Source: Mycobacterium paragordonae
GTDB lineage: Bacteria; Actinomycetota; Actinomycetes; Mycobacteriales; Mycobacteriaceae
Direction: 5' to 3'
Length of the DNA stretch: 64,000 nucleotides
NCBI RefSeq assembly: GCF_003614435.1
Contig: NZ_CP025546.1
Coordinates: 4,960,001 to 5,024,000 of the forward strand
The notes beneath the pieces are model-generated. The model ran no database searches and was not told where the DNA came from. It worked only from the letters and a program-made list of their open reading frames with translations. Each line of letters starts with the position of its first letter. Position 1 is the stretch's first letter. The translations under genes were made by a program, and so were the position numbers. Below are positions 39,730-52,749 of this stretch, in pieces.

Positions 39730-40983
39730 CTACTGTACCCGCTCGATCTCAGCTCCCAAAATCGCCAGGTTCTCAACGAACAACGGGTAGCCCCGATCGA
39801 TGTGAAAAACGTCGTGGACCTCGGTGTCTCCGTCTGCGACGAGACCCGCGAGGACCAGGCCGGCACCGGCCCGGATGTCCGAGCACCACACCGGAGCGCT
39901 CGACAACTGCGGCAGACCGCGCACCACGGCGTGGTGTCCGTCGGTCCGGGCGTCCGCACCGAGCCGGATCATCTCCTCGACGAACCGGAAACGCGCTTCG
40001 AACACGTTCTCGGTGATCATCGAGGTGCCGTCGGCGATCGAAGCCAGCGCAATCGCCATGGGCTGCAAGTCAGTTGGGAATCCGGGGAACGGCAACGTGG
40101 CGACGTTGACCGCCTTCGGACGCTCGTACTGCACCACCCGGAAGCTGTCGTCGGTCTGGGTGACGGTGGCGCCCGCGTCGTGAAGCTTGTGCAGCACCAA
40201 CTGCAGATGCGAGGGATCTATTCCCGTCACCGTGATGTCGCCGCGGGTCATCGCCGCGGCGATACCCCAGGTCGCGGCCACGATGCGATCTCCGATCACC
40301 CGGTGTTCGGTGGGGTGCAGTCGCGGCACCCCGGTGATCGTCATCGTCGGCGAGCCGGCGCCTTCGACCTGCGCGCCCATCTGGTTCAGCATCGTGCAAA
40401 GGTCGACCACGTCGGGTTCGCGCGCAGCGTTGTGGATCGTGGTGACGCCTTCGGCGACCACCGCGGCCATCAAAATGTTCTCGGTGGCCCCCACCGACGG
40501 GAATTCGAGCTGAATTTCGGCCCCGCGCAACGTCTCTGCCTGGGCGACCACGCAACCGTGCTCGATATTGCACTGTGCGCCGAGTTGCCGCAGGCCCGCT
40601 TGGTGCATGTCCAGGGGGCGCGATCCGATCGCATCGCCCCCGGGCAGCGCCACTCTGGCCTTCTTGCATCGACCCACCAGCGGCCCGAGCACACAGACCG
40701 AAGCCCGGAACTGGCGCACCGCCGCGAAGTCGGCGTCGTACTTGGGCTCGTCGGGAGAGGTGATGCGGGCGACGTCGCCGTCGAGTTCGACGGTGGCGCC
40801 CAGGCCGCGCAGCACCTCGGCCATCAGCGGTACGTCGAGAATGTCCGGACAGTTCGTGATGGTGCTGGTGCCTTCGGCCAGCAGAGTTGCGGCCATCAGC
40901 TTCAACACGCTGTTCTTGGCGCCCCCGACGGCGACTTCGCCTGACAACCGGTTGCCACCAGTCACCACGAATCGCTCTGCCAC
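39730..40983 (-). CDS. murA: UDP-GlcNAc 1-carboxyvinyltransferase MurA, Asp variant
   Basis: The 417-residue enzyme catalyses the first committed step of peptidoglycan synthesis (enolpyruvyl transfer from PEP). The active-site loop reads [11 protein letters not shown] with D117 where E. coli has C115. Asp keeps catalysis but prevents alkylation by fosfomycin, giving intrinsic resistance as in M. tuberculosis. Other motifs are intact ([27 protein letters not shown]; EDxxD-type regions). GTG start. It lies directly upstream of, and co-directional with, the rRNA operon. Confidence 0.97.
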   Translation of the reverse strand: MAERFVVTGGNRLSGEVAVGGAKNSVLKLMAATLLAEGTSTITNCPDILDVPLMAEVLRGLGATVELDGDVARITSPDEPKYDADFAAVRQFRASVCVLGPLVGRCKKARVALPGGDAIGSRPLDMHQAGLRQLGAQCNIEHGCVVAQAETLRGAEIQLEFPSVGATENILMAAVVAEGVTTIHNAAREPDVVDLCTMLNQMGAQVEGAGSPTMTITGVPRLHPTEHRVIGDRIVAATWGIAAAMTRGDITVTGIDPSHLQLVLHKLHDAGATVTQTDDSFRVVQYERPKAVNVATLPFPGFPTDLQPMAIALASIADGTSMITENVFEARFRFVEEMIRLGADARTDGHHAVVRGLPQLSSAPVWCSDIRAGAGLVLAGLVADGDTEVHDVFHIDRGYPLFVENLAILGAEIERVQ

Positions 40984-41066
40984 CCGGGCAAGTCTAGTGA
41001 TGCGGTATCGCCTTGTCAGTCAGCCGACCCCCATCGGGGTTGGCCGGCCCGGGTACCGTTTGGCCC

Positions 41067-41669
41067 ATGGCAGTCCATCTGACCCGCATATATACCCGGA
41101 CGGGCGACGACGGCACGACGGGATTGAGCGATTTCTCACGAGTGGCCAAGAACGACCCGCGGCTGGTGGCCTATGCGGACTGCGACGAGGCCAACTCGGC
41201 GATCGGGGTGGCGGTCGCGGTGGGCGGCCCGGACGAGCAGATCGCCGACGTATTGCGGCAGATCCAGAACGACCTGTTCGACGCCGGCGCCGACCTCTCG
41301 ACACCGGTGGTAGAGAACCCCGAGCATCCCCCGCTGCGAGTCAGTCAGCACTACATCGATCGGCTCGAGGGCTGGTGCGACGTCTACAACGAAGGCCTGC
41401 CGGCGCTGAATTCCTTTGTGCTGCCCGGCGGCTCGCCGCTGTCGGCACTGCTGCACGTGGCCCGCACCGTGGTCCGGCGGGCCGAGCGGGCGGCATGGGC
41501 CGCCGTCGAGGCGTACCCCGACGGCGTCAGTGTGCTGCCCGCGAAGTACCTCAACCGGCTGTCTGACCTGCTGTTCATCCTGTCGCGGGTGGCCAACCCG
41601 GACGGCGACGTGCTGTGGCGACCGGGCGGCGGCGCTGGGACATCGGACCAAGCCTCGGCGTCCGAGTGA
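41067..41669 (+). CDS. pduO: Cob(I)alamin adenosyltransferase, PduO type
   Basis: The 200-residue ATP:corrinoid adenosyltransferase makes adenosylcobalamin, the cofactor of methylmalonyl-CoA mutase. N-terminal ATP-binding TRTGDDGTTGLSDFSRVAKN, then the conserved DCDEANSAIGVA, and RTVVRRAERAAW with LNRLSDLLFILSR, are all present. The ATG at 41067 is chosen over the upstream in-frame 41013 from family alignment. A VOC gene overlaps its stop by GTGA. Functionally it connects with the epimerase at 28833. Confidence 0.93.
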   Translation: MAVHLTRIYTRTGDDGTTGLSDFSRVAKNDPRLVAYADCDEANSAIGVAVAVGGPDEQIADVLRQIQNDLFDAGADLSTPVVENPEHPPLRVSQHYIDRLEGWCDVYNEGLPALNSFVLPGGSPLSALLHVARTVVRRAERAAWAAVEAYPDGVSVLPAKYLNRLSDLLFILSRVANPDGDVLWRPGGGAGTSDQASASE

Positions 41670-42100
41670 AGAGAAATCGTTCCATTCCGCCGGTGACGGT
41701 GATTCCCGTCCTCGTCTATCCCGACGTTCGGGCCGCGGTGGCGTGGCTCACCGAGGTCTTCGGTTTCACCGAGCGCGTCCGGATCGGCGAGGGCCACCGT
41801 GCGCAGATGAGCATCGGTTCGGACGGGGCGGTGATAGTCGCCGACAGTGCAGGCGTGCGCCAGCCACCCACTGCCGGCGCCGTGACGCATGTCATCAAGG
41901 TCCGCGTCGAGGATGTGAACGCCCAGTTCGAACGTGCCCGTGCGGCGGGAGTGACCGTGTTGGAAGCGCCCGTCGATCGCGAGTATGGCGAACGGGAATG
42001 CGCGGTCGAGGATCTCGCCGGTCACCGCTGGGAGTTCGATCAGACACTGCGCGATGTCGGTCCCGAAGAGTACGGATGCCAGACGGTGAGGCCGTGGTAG
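41666..42100 (+). CDS. VOC/glyoxalase-fold protein coupled to pduO
   Basis: The 144-residue protein has the two-half VOC pattern: VTVIPVLVYPDVRAAVAWLT, EVFGFTERVR, THVIKVRVEDVNAQFERARA, AVEDLAGHRWEFDQ. Metal ligands are not clear: the first half lacks the usual His, so it may be a non-enzymatic binding protein of the bleomycin-resistance-like type. The GTG at 41666 overlaps the pduO stop (GTGA). A gene in this position is not part of the M. tuberculosis locus as I recall it. Substrate unknown. Confidence 0.8.
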   Translation: MKRNRSIPPVTVIPVLVYPDVRAAVAWLTEVFGFTERVRIGEGHRAQMSIGSDGAVIVADSAGVRQPPTAGAVTHVIKVRVEDVNAQFERARAAGVTVLEAPVDREYGERECAVEDLAGHRWEFDQTLRDVGPEEYGCQTVRPW

Positions 42101-42129
42101 CCGGATGCGGGGAGCGGGCGAACTAGCCC

Positions 42130-42573
42130 TCAGACGCTGCGACGCCGGGCGCGCGGCGAGGGGCGAGACTCCAGCCACGACTGGAAAGCGGTCAAAGCCC
42201 CTCTGTCCAAGGCGATTTCGTATCCGAGCCGGCGCTCCTGGGTGGTGTCACGCAGTTCCAGCACCACGATTTCGTCGGTCATGATGTCGAATTCGTCGCC
42301 GCGTGGCGCGCGGCGGGCCACGACCTCCACCCCACGCCTGCTCAGCCGGCGATCCGGCCACAGACGCAGGCTCGACAACCGGTAGAACGCCGCTTCACCA
42401 CCGCGGTACCGGATTACGCCGTGCCGCCAGCCGTGACCGCCCACCGCGGGGATGTCACGCATGATGGCAGCCGTTCCGCCCCGCCGCAGCTTCCACAGCC
42501 GGAAACTCAGGGCGAGCACGGCCGCCCCCAGCAGGACGACGAGCACGACCATGCCGACCATGGGCGCGCTCAT
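42130..42573 (-). CDS. DUF2550 membrane-anchored protein (Rv1312-like)
   Basis: The 147-residue protein has one N-terminal membrane segment (about 5-25, VGMVVLVVLLGAAVLALSFR) and then a basic cytosolic domain (WRHGVIRYRGGEAAFYRLSS; LGYEIALDRGALTAFQSWLE). This is the DUF2550 family, always next to atpC in mycobacteria. It starts 8 bp after the atpC stop, so it is the last gene of the ATP synthase transcript. Function unknown; a role in ATP synthase assembly is only suggested by position. Confidence 0.9.
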   Translation of the reverse strand: MSAPMVGMVVLVVLLGAAVLALSFRLWKLRRGGTAAIMRDIPAVGGHGWRHGVIRYRGGEAAFYRLSSLRLWPDRRLSRRGVEVVARRAPRGDEFDIMTDEIVVLELRDTTQERRLGYEIALDRGALTAFQSWLESRPSPRARRRSV

Positions 42574-42581
42574 CGTGAGAA

Positions 42582-42947
42582 TCAGTCGAGCGCGCCGACG
42601 GCGCGCAGCCTCGCGCGCCCCCGGGCCGCGACTTGGGGATCGTCCGATTCGGAATCCTGTCTGGCAGCGCTCTCGTCGATGTCCTTCTCGAACTCCGCAG
42701 ACTCCGCGAGAACGCTGACACCCTCTTCGGTCACCGTGAGGAAGCCGCCGTCGACCGCGATGCGCAGGTCGTCTTCGCCCTCCCGTTCGACCCGCACCAT
42801 GGCGTCGTCGACCAATTGCGCGACCAGTGGGATGTGATGCGGCAGGATGCCGATCTCCCCCGCGGTGGTGCGGGTGAAGAGGAATGTCGCCTCGCCCGAC
42901 CAGATCTCACGGTCGACGGCCACGATCTGAACATTCAATTCAGACAT
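42582..42947 (-). CDS. atpC: ATP synthase epsilon subunit
   Basis: The 121-residue F1 epsilon subunit has an N-terminal beta-sandwich ([36 protein letters not shown]) and a short helical C-terminus ending [11 protein letters not shown], reduced compared with E. coli as in other mycobacteria. The central stalk element couples rotation and limits hydrolysis. Eighth gene of the operon, 45 bp after atpD. Confidence 0.97.
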   Translation of the reverse strand: MSELNVQIVAVDREIWSGEATFLFTRTTAGEIGILPHHIPLVAQLVDDAMVRVEREGEDDLRIAVDGGFLTVTEEGVSVLAESAEFEKDIDESAARQDSESDDPQVAARGRARLRAVGALD

Positions 42948-42992
42948 GCCACACCACCTTCGTATCTTTTGCGGTCAGACTCGGAGTCCGTG

Positions 42993-45384
<2,392 letters not shown>

Positions 45385-45390
45385 TGTTAG

Positions 45391-47064
45391 CTACTTCTTG
45401 TCCTTCTTGGAGTCCTTCGACTCCTTCTTGGGCTTCTCCTTCTTGACCTTCACCGATTCCTTGCCGAGCTCGTCTTCGTCCATGGCCTCGACATGCTCGT
45501 CGGGCACCACCGATTCACCGGAGCTGGCGGCGAAGCCCTTCTTGAACTTGTTGATGATGTCGGTGAGCTTTTCCTCTTCTTCCTCACCGAGCTTCTGACT
45601 CGAGCGGATGCCTTCGAGGAACTTCTCCTCGGATGCCCGCATGTGGTCGAGCAGCTCGGCCTCGAACCGCTTGACGTCTTCCACCGGCACCGAGTCGAGG
45701 TGACCGCCGGTGCCCAGGAAGATCGAAACCACCTGCTCCTCAACGGGTAGCGGCGAGAATTGCGGTTGCTTGAGCAACTCGACCAGACGTTCACCGCGCG
45801 ACAGCTGCTTCTTCGACGTCTCGTCGAGGTCGGAGGCGAACGCGGCGAAGGATTCCAGTTCGCGGTACTGCGACAAATCCAGTCGCAGTGAGCCGGCGAC
45901 CTCTTTCATCGCCTTGATCTGAGCCGCACCACCGACGCGGGACACCGACACACCGACGTTGATGGCGGGCCGGACGCCCTGGTTGAACAGGTCGCTTTCC
46001 AGGAAGCACTGCCCATCGGTGATCGAGATGACGTTGGTGGGGATGTAGGCCGAGATGTCGTTGGCCTTGGTCTCGATGATCGGCAGGCCGGTCAGCGAGC
46101 CGCCACCGAGTTCGTCGGACAGCTTTGCGCAACGCTCGAGGAGCCGCGAGTGCAGGTAGAACACATCACCCGGGTACGCCTCGCGGCCCGGCGGACGACG
46201 CAGCAGCAGTGAGATCGCGCGATAAGCCTCGGCCTGCTTGGTCAGGTCGTCGAAGACGATCAGGACGTGCTTGCCCTCGTACATCCAGTGCTGGGCGATG
46301 GCCGAACCTGTATACGGCGCAAGCCATTTGAAGCCCGCCGCGTCAGAAGCGGGCGCTGCGACGATGGTGGTGTAGTCCATCGCGCCACCCTCGTCCAGTG
46401 CGCGCCGCACGGAAGCGATCGTGGTGCCCTTCTGCCCGATTGCGACGTAAACGCAGCGAACCTGCTTCTTCTCGTCGCCGGTCTCCCAGTTCTGCCGCTG
46501 GTTGAGGATCGTGTCGACGCAGACGGCGGTCTTGCCGGTCTTGCGGTCGCCGATGATCAGCTGACGCTGGCCACGCCCGATCGGGGTCATCGCGTCGATG
46601 GCCTTGATGCCGGTCTGCAGAGGCTCTTTCACGCTCTGCCGCTCGACCACCGACGGCGCCTGCAGTTCCAGCGCGCGCCGGGCATCGGTCTCGATGTCGC
46701 CGCCGCCGTCGATCGGCTGTCCCAGCGGGTTGACCACACGACCAAGGAAGGCGTCACCGACGGGCACCGACAGCACGTCACCAGTCCGCTTGACCTGCTG
46801 GCCCTGCTCGATCTTCTCGAAGTCACCGAGAATCACGGCGCCGACGCTGTGCTCGTCCAGGTTCAGGGCGACGCCCAGGACTCCACCGGTGAACTCCAGC
46901 AACTCCTGGGTCATCACGGACGGCAATCCCTCTACGTGCGCGATACCGTCACCGGCATCCACCACGGTGCCGACTTCCTCCCGCGAGGTGTCAGCGGTGA
47001 AGGACTCTACGTATTCTTCGATCGCGCTCTGGATGGCATCAGCGGAGATTGTCAACTCGGCCAT
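45391..47064 (-). CDS. atpA: ATP synthase alpha subunit with mycobacterial C-terminal extension
   Basis: The 557-residue regulatory subunit has P-loop [15 protein letters not shown] and the alpha signature [17 protein letters not shown]. After the normal end comes an extension of about 40 residues ([19 protein letters not shown] followed by the lysine-rich tail [19 protein letters not shown]). In mycobacteria this extension suppresses ATP hydrolysis. Here the tail is strongly basic and slightly longer than I recall for M. tuberculosis. It follows atpH with a 60-bp gap. Confidence 0.97.
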   Translation of the reverse strand: MAELTISADAIQSAIEEYVESFTADTSREEVGTVVDAGDGIAHVEGLPSVMTQELLEFTGGVLGVALNLDEHSVGAVILGDFEKIEQGQQVKRTGDVLSVPVGDAFLGRVVNPLGQPIDGGGDIETDARRALELQAPSVVERQSVKEPLQTGIKAIDAMTPIGRGQRQLIIGDRKTGKTAVCVDTILNQRQNWETGDEKKQVRCVYVAIGQKGTTIASVRRALDEGGAMDYTTIVAAPASDAAGFKWLAPYTGSAIAQHWMYEGKHVLIVFDDLTKQAEAYRAISLLLRRPPGREAYPGDVFYLHSRLLERCAKLSDELGGGSLTGLPIIETKANDISAYIPTNVISITDGQCFLESDLFNQGVRPAINVGVSVSRVGGAAQIKAMKEVAGSLRLDLSQYRELESFAAFASDLDETSKKQLSRGERLVELLKQPQFSPLPVEEQVVSIFLGTGGHLDSVPVEDVKRFEAELLDHMRASEEKFLEGIRSSQKLGEEEEEKLTDIINKFKKGFAASSGESVVPDEHVEAMDEDELGKESVKVKKEKPKKESKDSKKDKK

Positions 47065-47124
47065 GGCTTTTCGTCTTCCTACTTCGTTGTCTTGACTAGG
47101 TCGGGTTTCCGTCGGGCGTTGGGG

Positions 47125-48465
47125 TTAGTCGGGTAACTGGGCCTCAGCAGCGGCCAACCGGGACTTGAGCGAGCCGTCGATCACCTCGTCACCCACGCAG
47201 ATCTGCAGCCCGCCGAGCAGGTCGGAATCGACTTCGAGCTGGACCGCCACCGGGTGACCGTAGATGCGGCTCAACACTTCAACGAGCCGAGTGCGTTGGG
47301 CGTCGCTGAGTTCTGCCGCGGCACTCACCTGAGCCACGACCTCGCCGCGGCGGGCTACCGCCACCCGGGCAAGCAGCATTACGGCCTCTTCGGCCGGTAT
47401 GCCCCGCAGCAACTCGACGGTCTGGGACAGCAGCGCGAGAGCAACCGGGTTGACGTCGCTGCCCGAACTCTCGAGTACCTTGCGCAGCAACCCGACTCGC
47501 CGCTCAGCGTCAGTGGTGTGGTCACCCAGCAGGATCCCGAGTCGAGGCTGGGCGTCCAGAATGCGCGAGAACCGGAACAACTGGTCCTCGACTTCGTCGA
47601 CGCTGCCGTCCTTCTCGGCGACCGCGAGCAACGCCTGCCGCGAGACATGCTCGATCGCATCCACCAGGTCCGCGTTCGCCGACCAGCGCTCCGAGACGGC
47701 GGTGCGCAGCAGGTCGAGAGTGGGGTCGCCGACCTTGCCCTCGAGCAGCCGTTCAATCAGCTTGACCCGAGGTGCCGCGTCTTCGGCCGGGACGGTGAGA
47801 TACCGGGTGACCACGATCTCCTGGTCCAGCATCTTGGCCACCGCCACCAACTCCTCGGAGAGGGTGGTCAAACCCTTGTTGTCGAGGTCGTCGGCCAGGG
47901 TGTTGAAGCGGTCCACCAGGTTGCCCACCGCGCTGCGGCTCGCCGAACGCATCTTGGCCAGGACCGGGTATTCCACCTCGACCGGCTCGGGCGCCATGTC
48001 CTCGAGTTCGTCGAGGAAACGATCGACGGTCGATGCCTGCTGCTCGGCGTCTGCCACGTAACTGCGCACCAAATCGCTTGCCTGGCGCACTGATTCGTGA
48101 CCGAGCTCCAACCGGAGCTGACGGCTCAGCTGCGTCCGCAGCAGTTCGGTCTGACGGGCTCCCTGCGCCTTGATGCGTTCCGCCTCGCTGTCGGCCTGAG
48201 CCCGCATCTGTTCCTCGATGCGTTCGGAGTCGGACTTGGCCTCTTCGACGAGCTGCGCGGCCTCTTCCTTCGCGGCTTCCACGGCCCTGCTGTGCGCCGT
48301 GGTCGACTCGGTGAGGCGCTTGGCGGCCTTTTCCGAGTCCTGCAACTGCTGGCGCACAGTCTCCTGGCGGGCGGTCATCAGCCGGCGGACCGGCGGCACG
48401 ACATACCGCCAGACCAGCAGCACGATCGCCGCGAACCCGATCAGCTGTCCGATAAATGTCGACAT
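47125..48465 (-). CDS. atpH: ATP synthase fused b-delta subunit
   Basis: The 446-residue fusion is specific to mycobacteria and relatives: an N-terminal b'-type membrane anchor and coiled-coil stalk ([20 protein letters not shown], then long EAA/AKS heptads) joined to a C-terminal delta domain ([39 protein letters not shown]). The ATG at 48465 is preferred over the upstream frame to 48567. It lies 7 bp after atpF. It forms the peripheral stalk with AtpF. Confidence 0.97.
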   Translation of the reverse strand: MSTFIGQLIGFAAIVLLVWRYVVPPVRRLMTARQETVRQQLQDSEKAAKRLTESTTAHSRAVEAAKEEAAQLVEEAKSDSERIEEQMRAQADSEAERIKAQGARQTELLRTQLSRQLRLELGHESVRQASDLVRSYVADAEQQASTVDRFLDELEDMAPEPVEVEYPVLAKMRSASRSAVGNLVDRFNTLADDLDNKGLTTLSEELVAVAKMLDQEIVVTRYLTVPAEDAAPRVKLIERLLEGKVGDPTLDLLRTAVSERWSANADLVDAIEHVSRQALLAVAEKDGSVDEVEDQLFRFSRILDAQPRLGILLGDHTTDAERRVGLLRKVLESSGSDVNPVALALLSQTVELLRGIPAEEAVMLLARVAVARRGEVVAQVSAAAELSDAQRTRLVEVLSRIYGHPVAVQLEVDSDLLGGLQICVGDEVIDGSLKSRLAAAEAQLPD

Positions 48466-48472
48466 ATGTTGG

Positions 48473-49012
48473 CTACCTCGTCGCCTTCGAAGTCGCTTCT
48501 GAGGTCGCAGCTGATGGGCTGACTTCGACGCCGAGCACGCGAGAGGCCAGCGTCGCGGAGATGGCACCGACGTTGGAGCGCAGATCCAGTTCCACGGCGT
48601 CGCGCTCCCGCTTCAATTGCTCGTTGGCCTGGGCCAACATCTCTGCCACCTGCTGCTCGGCGCGAGCTCGCGCGTCGTCGATGACCTTGCGACCCTCTGT
48701 CCGCGCGTTGTCGCGGAAGGCGCCGGCTTCAACCCGGGCTTCCTTCAAGGCCTTCTCGTAGTCGGCGTCGGCGGCCGCGAACTGCTCGGCCGCCTTCTTG
48801 CTGTCGGCCTGGGTCTTGGCGACCATGTTGTCGCGTTCCTTGAGCACCCTCAGAATCGGCGGCACGACGAACGTGCCGATGACTCCCAGTACCACCAGGA
48901 AGATGGCCAGCACGAAGAAGAAGGTGCCGTTCGGGATGAGGAAGTTGCTTTGGCCGCCTTCCTCTGCTGCAAACTTCACAGCCGAAGCAAGAGAGGTCGG
49001 GTCACCCATCAC
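48473..49012 (-). CDS. atpF: ATP synthase b subunit
   Basis: The 179-residue stalk subunit has one membrane helix ([20 protein letters not shown]), then an unbroken charged coiled coil ([20 protein letters not shown]...). The C-terminus is Ser/Ala/Thr-rich. Two adjacent ATGs (49012 and 49009) compete; the second gives MGDPTS. It lies 6 bp downstream of atpE. Confidence 0.96.
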   Translation of the reverse strand: MMGDPTSLASAVKFAAEEGGQSNFLIPNGTFFFVLAIFLVVLGVIGTFVVPPILRVLKERDNMVAKTQADSKKAAEQFAAADADYEKALKEARVEAGAFRDNARTEGRKVIDDARARAEQQVAEMLAQANEQLKRERDAVELDLRSNVGAISATLASRVLGVEVSPSAATSEATSKATR

Positions 49013-49018
49013 AGCGAA

Positions 49019-49309
<291 letters not shown>

Positions 49310-50062
49310 TTAGTGGTGGTCCTCGTCTAGTTCCATCGCTTGACTGAAGTACAGGATCGTCAACAGCGCGAAGATGAAGGCCTGGATGGCGCCGACGAAA
49401 AGGTCGAACGACTTCCAGATCGCGTTCGGCAGCCACAGGATGTAGGGCGGGAACAGCGCGATCAGCGCGACCAGGATGCCGCCGGCGAAAATGTTGCCGA
49501 AGAGTCGGAGCGACAACGAAATTGGCTTGGCGAGTTCTTCGACGACGTTGATCGGCGCGAGGATCGCCACGTGGCCCTTGAGGACCTTGATCGGGTGCCC
49601 GATGATGCCGCGGCGCCAGATCCCGGCCGCGTGGTAGCAGACGAACACGAACAGGGCCAGGGCCAGCACGTAGTTGATGTCGGCGGCGGCTGACGAGAGC
49701 AGCTCGGTGGTCTTGCCCTCTTTGTCGGTGTACTGCAGCGGCAGCACCGACAACCAGTTGGAGATCAGGATGAACACGAAGATGGTCACCGCGAGCGGCA
49801 GCACGAACGGCGCGATCCGCATCCCGATCGCGGACTCGACCTGGCTGCGCATCTGGATGGTGATCGCTTCGAAGAACAGCTGCACACCGCCGGGCACGTC
49901 GGAAGAAGTGACCTTGGACTTCAGGTAGAACGCCAGCCCGATCACGATCAGCGCGGCGATCGCCGTCGACATGATGGTGTCGGTGTTGACTGTCAGACCA
50001 AACCAGGTGGCGGTGTGGTGCTCGCCTACCTCGATCTGAGCGGCCAGGATCGACTCAGTCAT
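49310..50062 (-). CDS. atpB: ATP synthase a subunit
   Basis: The 250-residue F0 channel subunit has five to six membrane helices. The essential Arg is in [20 protein letters not shown]. The C-terminal helix [21 protein letters not shown] completes the proton half-channels. The start overlaps the atpI-like gene by 8 bp and has the ribosome module GGGAGGAGCGCCGGCG just before ATG. It lies 45 bp before atpE. Confidence 0.97.
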   Translation of the reverse strand: MTESILAAQIEVGEHHTATWFGLTVNTDTIMSTAIAALIVIGLAFYLKSKVTSSDVPGGVQLFFEAITIQMRSQVESAIGMRIAPFVLPLAVTIFVFILISNWLSVLPLQYTDKEGKTTELLSSAAADINYVLALALFVFVCYHAAGIWRRGIIGHPIKVLKGHVAILAPINVVEELAKPISLSLRLFGNIFAGGILVALIALFPPYILWLPNAIWKSFDLFVGAIQAFIFALLTILYFSQAMELDEDHH

Positions 50063-50558
50063 CGCCGGCGCTCCTCCCTTCCGTGCCTTCCGATCCCGTC
50101 ACTACTGCATCTTGTGCATCTTGTTGACCCTCGAGCGGCGCGTCCGGATCGCCGGTCCGCAGCTTCTTCCACACCGGCAGCGCGGTCGATGCCACCAGTA
50201 GCACCTGGAAGAGTGCCAGGCCGAACACCACGCCCAGACCTTCGGGCCGGAAGATGAAGGCGATGATCAACGCGAGGATGGTGATGATCGCGACGCGAGA
50301 GGCCGAGTTGATGGCCATCGACCGCTTCAGCGGGTGATCGCGCCCGGTTATCGACTCCACCGAGCGGCGCACCATCAGGGCGTTGAGCAAACCCAGCAGC
50401 AACCCGATTCCGAAGAACGCCCCGACAACCGGGTGACCGGCGTAGCCGGCGATCAGTGTCGCCACCGCCGTCACCCCCAGGCTGATGACGAACAGCCGAA
50501 CGGGACGGAACGCAACAGCGGGAAACACCAACGGCGCGTCCTGCGCTGGTGTCGTCAC
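50055..50558 (-). CDS. AtpI-like membrane protein (Rv1303-like)
   Basis: The 167-residue protein has four membrane segments ([69 protein letters not shown]) and an acidic tail. It is first gene of the ATP synthase operon. AtpI/UncI proteins help c-ring assembly or Mg2+ supply. Sequence similarity is loose, so the role rests mostly on position. The 227 bp upstream (50559-50785) probably hold the operon promoter; no confident -10/-35 pair was found. Confidence 0.88.
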   Translation of the reverse strand: MTTPAQDAPLVFPAVAFRPVRLFVISLGVTAVATLIAGYAGHPVVGAFFGIGLLLGLLNALMVRRSVESITGRDHPLKRSMAINSASRVAIITILALIIAFIFRPEGLGVVFGLALFQVLLVASTALPVWKKLRTGDPDAPLEGQQDAQDAVVTGSEGTEGRSAGDD

Positions 50559-50785
50559 TGCAGCACCTCAATCCCAGGTTGGTGGGGCGAAAACCTCGCG
50601 ATCGACTGATCCGTGGCCCGCCGAGCGTATCGCAAGGGTCACGCTGGATTTACCCAAGGGGTAGCTCCCTGTGTCGGTCTTTCGCCAGCGGCACCAGAAA
50701 CCCATCCGACGGGCCGGGAAGCCGGCAACCCGCGAGGTTTATTTCGGGGTTCTACCAGCACCTTACCATAGGGAGGCCCGATCTA

Positions 50786-51997
50786 CTACTGGTCGTCGTA
50801 GTACTCGTCGCGGCGACGCAGCAGCGGAATCACGGTCGCAACTCCCGCGACGGCGATGGCTCCCAGCATCACCGCGGCGGTGTGGCGAGGGTCGAAAAAG
50901 ATCGTGCTCGCCGCGCCGAAGGCGACGATGCCGACCCACAGGTAGATGAGCAGCACCACCCGGCGATGGGAATGGCCGATCTGCAGCAGTCGGTGGTGCA
51001 GGTGCATCTTGTCAGGGGTGAAGGCGCTGCGGCCCGCCCGGGTGCGCCGCACGATCGCCAGCAGCAAGTCGAGCATCGGCACGAACATGACTGCGACCAC
51101 CAGCAGGAACGGTGACAGCAGAGCAAACACGTCGCGGGCGCCGTAGGCGTTCTGCGAGATCGGGCCGGCGGCGGTCGTCGAGGCCGCCGCGAGCATGAGG
51201 CCGATCAGCATCGAACCGGAGTCGCCCATGAAGATGCGGGCCCGGTGAAAGTTGTGCGGCAGAAAACCCAGGCAGGCACCGGCGAGGACCACGGAGATCA
51301 CCGCGGGCGGGTAGTAGAGCACGTCACCGCCGTGGTCGCGCAGCAGACCCACCGAGAACATGCAGATGGCCAGGGCCGTGATGAGGCCCAGGCCGGCCGC
51401 CAACCCGTCGAGCCCGTCGACGAAGTTCATCGCGTTGACGATCGAGACCGTCAGCGCCAGCGTCAGCAGAATCGAGGAGGCCTGGTCCAGCACGATGGTG
51501 CCCACGCCACCTACCGGGATGTACAGGACGCTCCAGGCGACACCCATGGTGACCAGCACACTTGCGGCGGTGATCTGGCCGGCGAACTTGGTCAGCGCGT
51601 CCAGGCCCCAGCGGTCGTCGATCAGTCCGATCCCCATGATGACCGCGCCGGCCACCAGCACCGCGGGCATGCCGGTGGAGTAGACGAATCCGCGGGTGAG
51701 CGCCGGCAGCTGTGAGGCCAGGAAGACGGCCGAGCCGACGCCGAGGAACATTGCCAGGCCGCCCATGCGCGGCGTCGGCGTCACGTGGACGTCCCGCTCC
51801 CGGGGGTAGGCCACGGCGCCCAGACGGGTGGCGAGTACGCGCACCGGACCGGTCGCGAAGTAGGTGATGATGGCCGCGGTCAGTCCGACCAGAGCAAGCT
51901 CGCGCAACGGGACTCCGGCGCTGCGGTCGGACAGAGCGAGCAAACCGCCGGCAAGGCTGGCCACATCGCTGGACACCTCGAGACCGTACTTCACCAA
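50786..51997 (-). CDS. rfe: Polyprenyl-phosphate GlcNAc-1-phosphate transferase WecA
   Basis: The protein of about 403 residues has eleven hydrophobic helices and MraY/WecA motifs: VTPTPRMGGLAMFLG, NAMNFVDGLDGLAAGLG (catalytic Asp loop), FMGDSGSMLIG and the HxxHH-like KMHLHHRLLQIGHSHRR. It loads GlcNAc-1-P on decaprenyl phosphate, starting the arabinogalactan linker. TTG (51997) and GTG (51994) both lie at the start, with no good ribosome site. It follows sua5 by 98 bp. Confidence 0.95.
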   Translation of the reverse strand: MVKYGLEVSSDVASLAGGLLALSDRSAGVPLRELALVGLTAAIITYFATGPVRVLATRLGAVAYPRERDVHVTPTPRMGGLAMFLGVGSAVFLASQLPALTRGFVYSTGMPAVLVAGAVIMGIGLIDDRWGLDALTKFAGQITAASVLVTMGVAWSVLYIPVGGVGTIVLDQASSILLTLALTVSIVNAMNFVDGLDGLAAGLGLITALAICMFSVGLLRDHGGDVLYYPPAVISVVLAGACLGFLPHNFHRARIFMGDSGSMLIGLMLAAASTTAAGPISQNAYGARDVFALLSPFLLVVAVMFVPMLDLLLAIVRRTRAGRSAFTPDKMHLHHRLLQIGHSHRRVVLLIYLWVGIVAFGAASTIFFDPRHTAAVMLGAIAVAGVATVIPLLRRRDEYYDDQ

Positions 51998-52095
51998 CCT
52001 GAGACCGGTGCGCTCGCACCCTCGCGCCCAGCGTGAGCTGAGGGCGAGATTCGGGCCGGATTTTGGCCGTCAGTTCACGCTCGGCGAGCGAAGCG

Positions 52096-52749
52096 CTAGG
52101 CGAGCAGGCTGGCCGCGTCCACGCCCAGCACCTCGGCGACGCGCGCGGTGGTCACCGGCCCCTCGCGAAGGATGCGGGGGGCGTTTCCGCTCAGGTCGAC
52201 GATGGTCGAGGCGGCCTGCTGCGCGGCGGGCCCGCCGTCGAGGTAGACGTCGACGCGCGGACCGAGTTGGCGCTGGGCCTCCGCGGCGTCGACGGCCGGT
52301 GGCTGGCCGGAGACGTTGGCGCTGGACACCGCCATCGGTCCCACCTCGCGGAGCAACTCGATGGCAACCGGATGCAAGGGCATCCGCAGCATCACGGTGC
52401 CGTGCGCATCGCCGAGGTCCCATTGCAGCGACGGCGCCTGCAACACCACCAGGCTGAGCGCGCCCGGCCAGAACGCCCGGATCAGGTCGCGTGCCCCGTC
52501 CGGCATGCCGTAGACCAGGCCTTCGATGGTGTGCCAGGAGCCGACCAGCACCCCCACCGGCATGTCGCGGCCGCGGCCCTTGGCCGTCAGCAGCGCGCTC
52601 ACCGCGGTGCTGTCGAAAGCGTCGGCGGCGAGACCGTAGACCGTGTCGGTCGGCATGACGACCAGCCGGCCGGCCTTGAGCGCCCCCGCTGCTGCGGTGA
52701 TTCCGCGTGCCCGCTGGTCCGGGTCGGCGCAGTCGAAAACCTCACTCAC
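52096..52749 (-). CDS. L-threonylcarbamoyladenylate synthase (Sua5/YrdC family)
   Basis: The 217-residue YrdC-fold enzyme makes threonylcarbamoyl-AMP from Thr, bicarbonate and ATP, the first step to t6A37 in ANN-decoding tRNAs. Key stretches are LKAGRLVVMPTDTVYGLAAD, KGRGRDMPVGVLVGS, LRMPLHPVAIELLREVGPMA and SSANVSGQPPAVDAAEAQ. It overlaps prmC by 8 bp with a GTG start, so translation is coupled, the usual prfA-prmC-sua5 order. Confidence 0.94.
   Translation of the reverse strand: MSEVFDCADPDQRARGITAAAGALKAGRLVVMPTDTVYGLAADAFDSTAVSALLTAKGRGRDMPVGVLVGSWHTIEGLVYGMPDGARDLIRAFWPGALSLVVLQAPSLQWDLGDAHGTVMLRMPLHPVAIELLREVGPMAVSSANVSGQPPAVDAAEAQRQLGPRVDVYLDGGPAAQQAASTIVDLSGNAPRILREGPVTTARVAEVLGVDAASLLA

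Noticed and set aside
50559..50785. A specific sigma-A promoter for the ATP synthase operon
   Set aside because: Candidate TTGGGT and GATACGCT words do not have acceptable spacing; no box pair is convincing.
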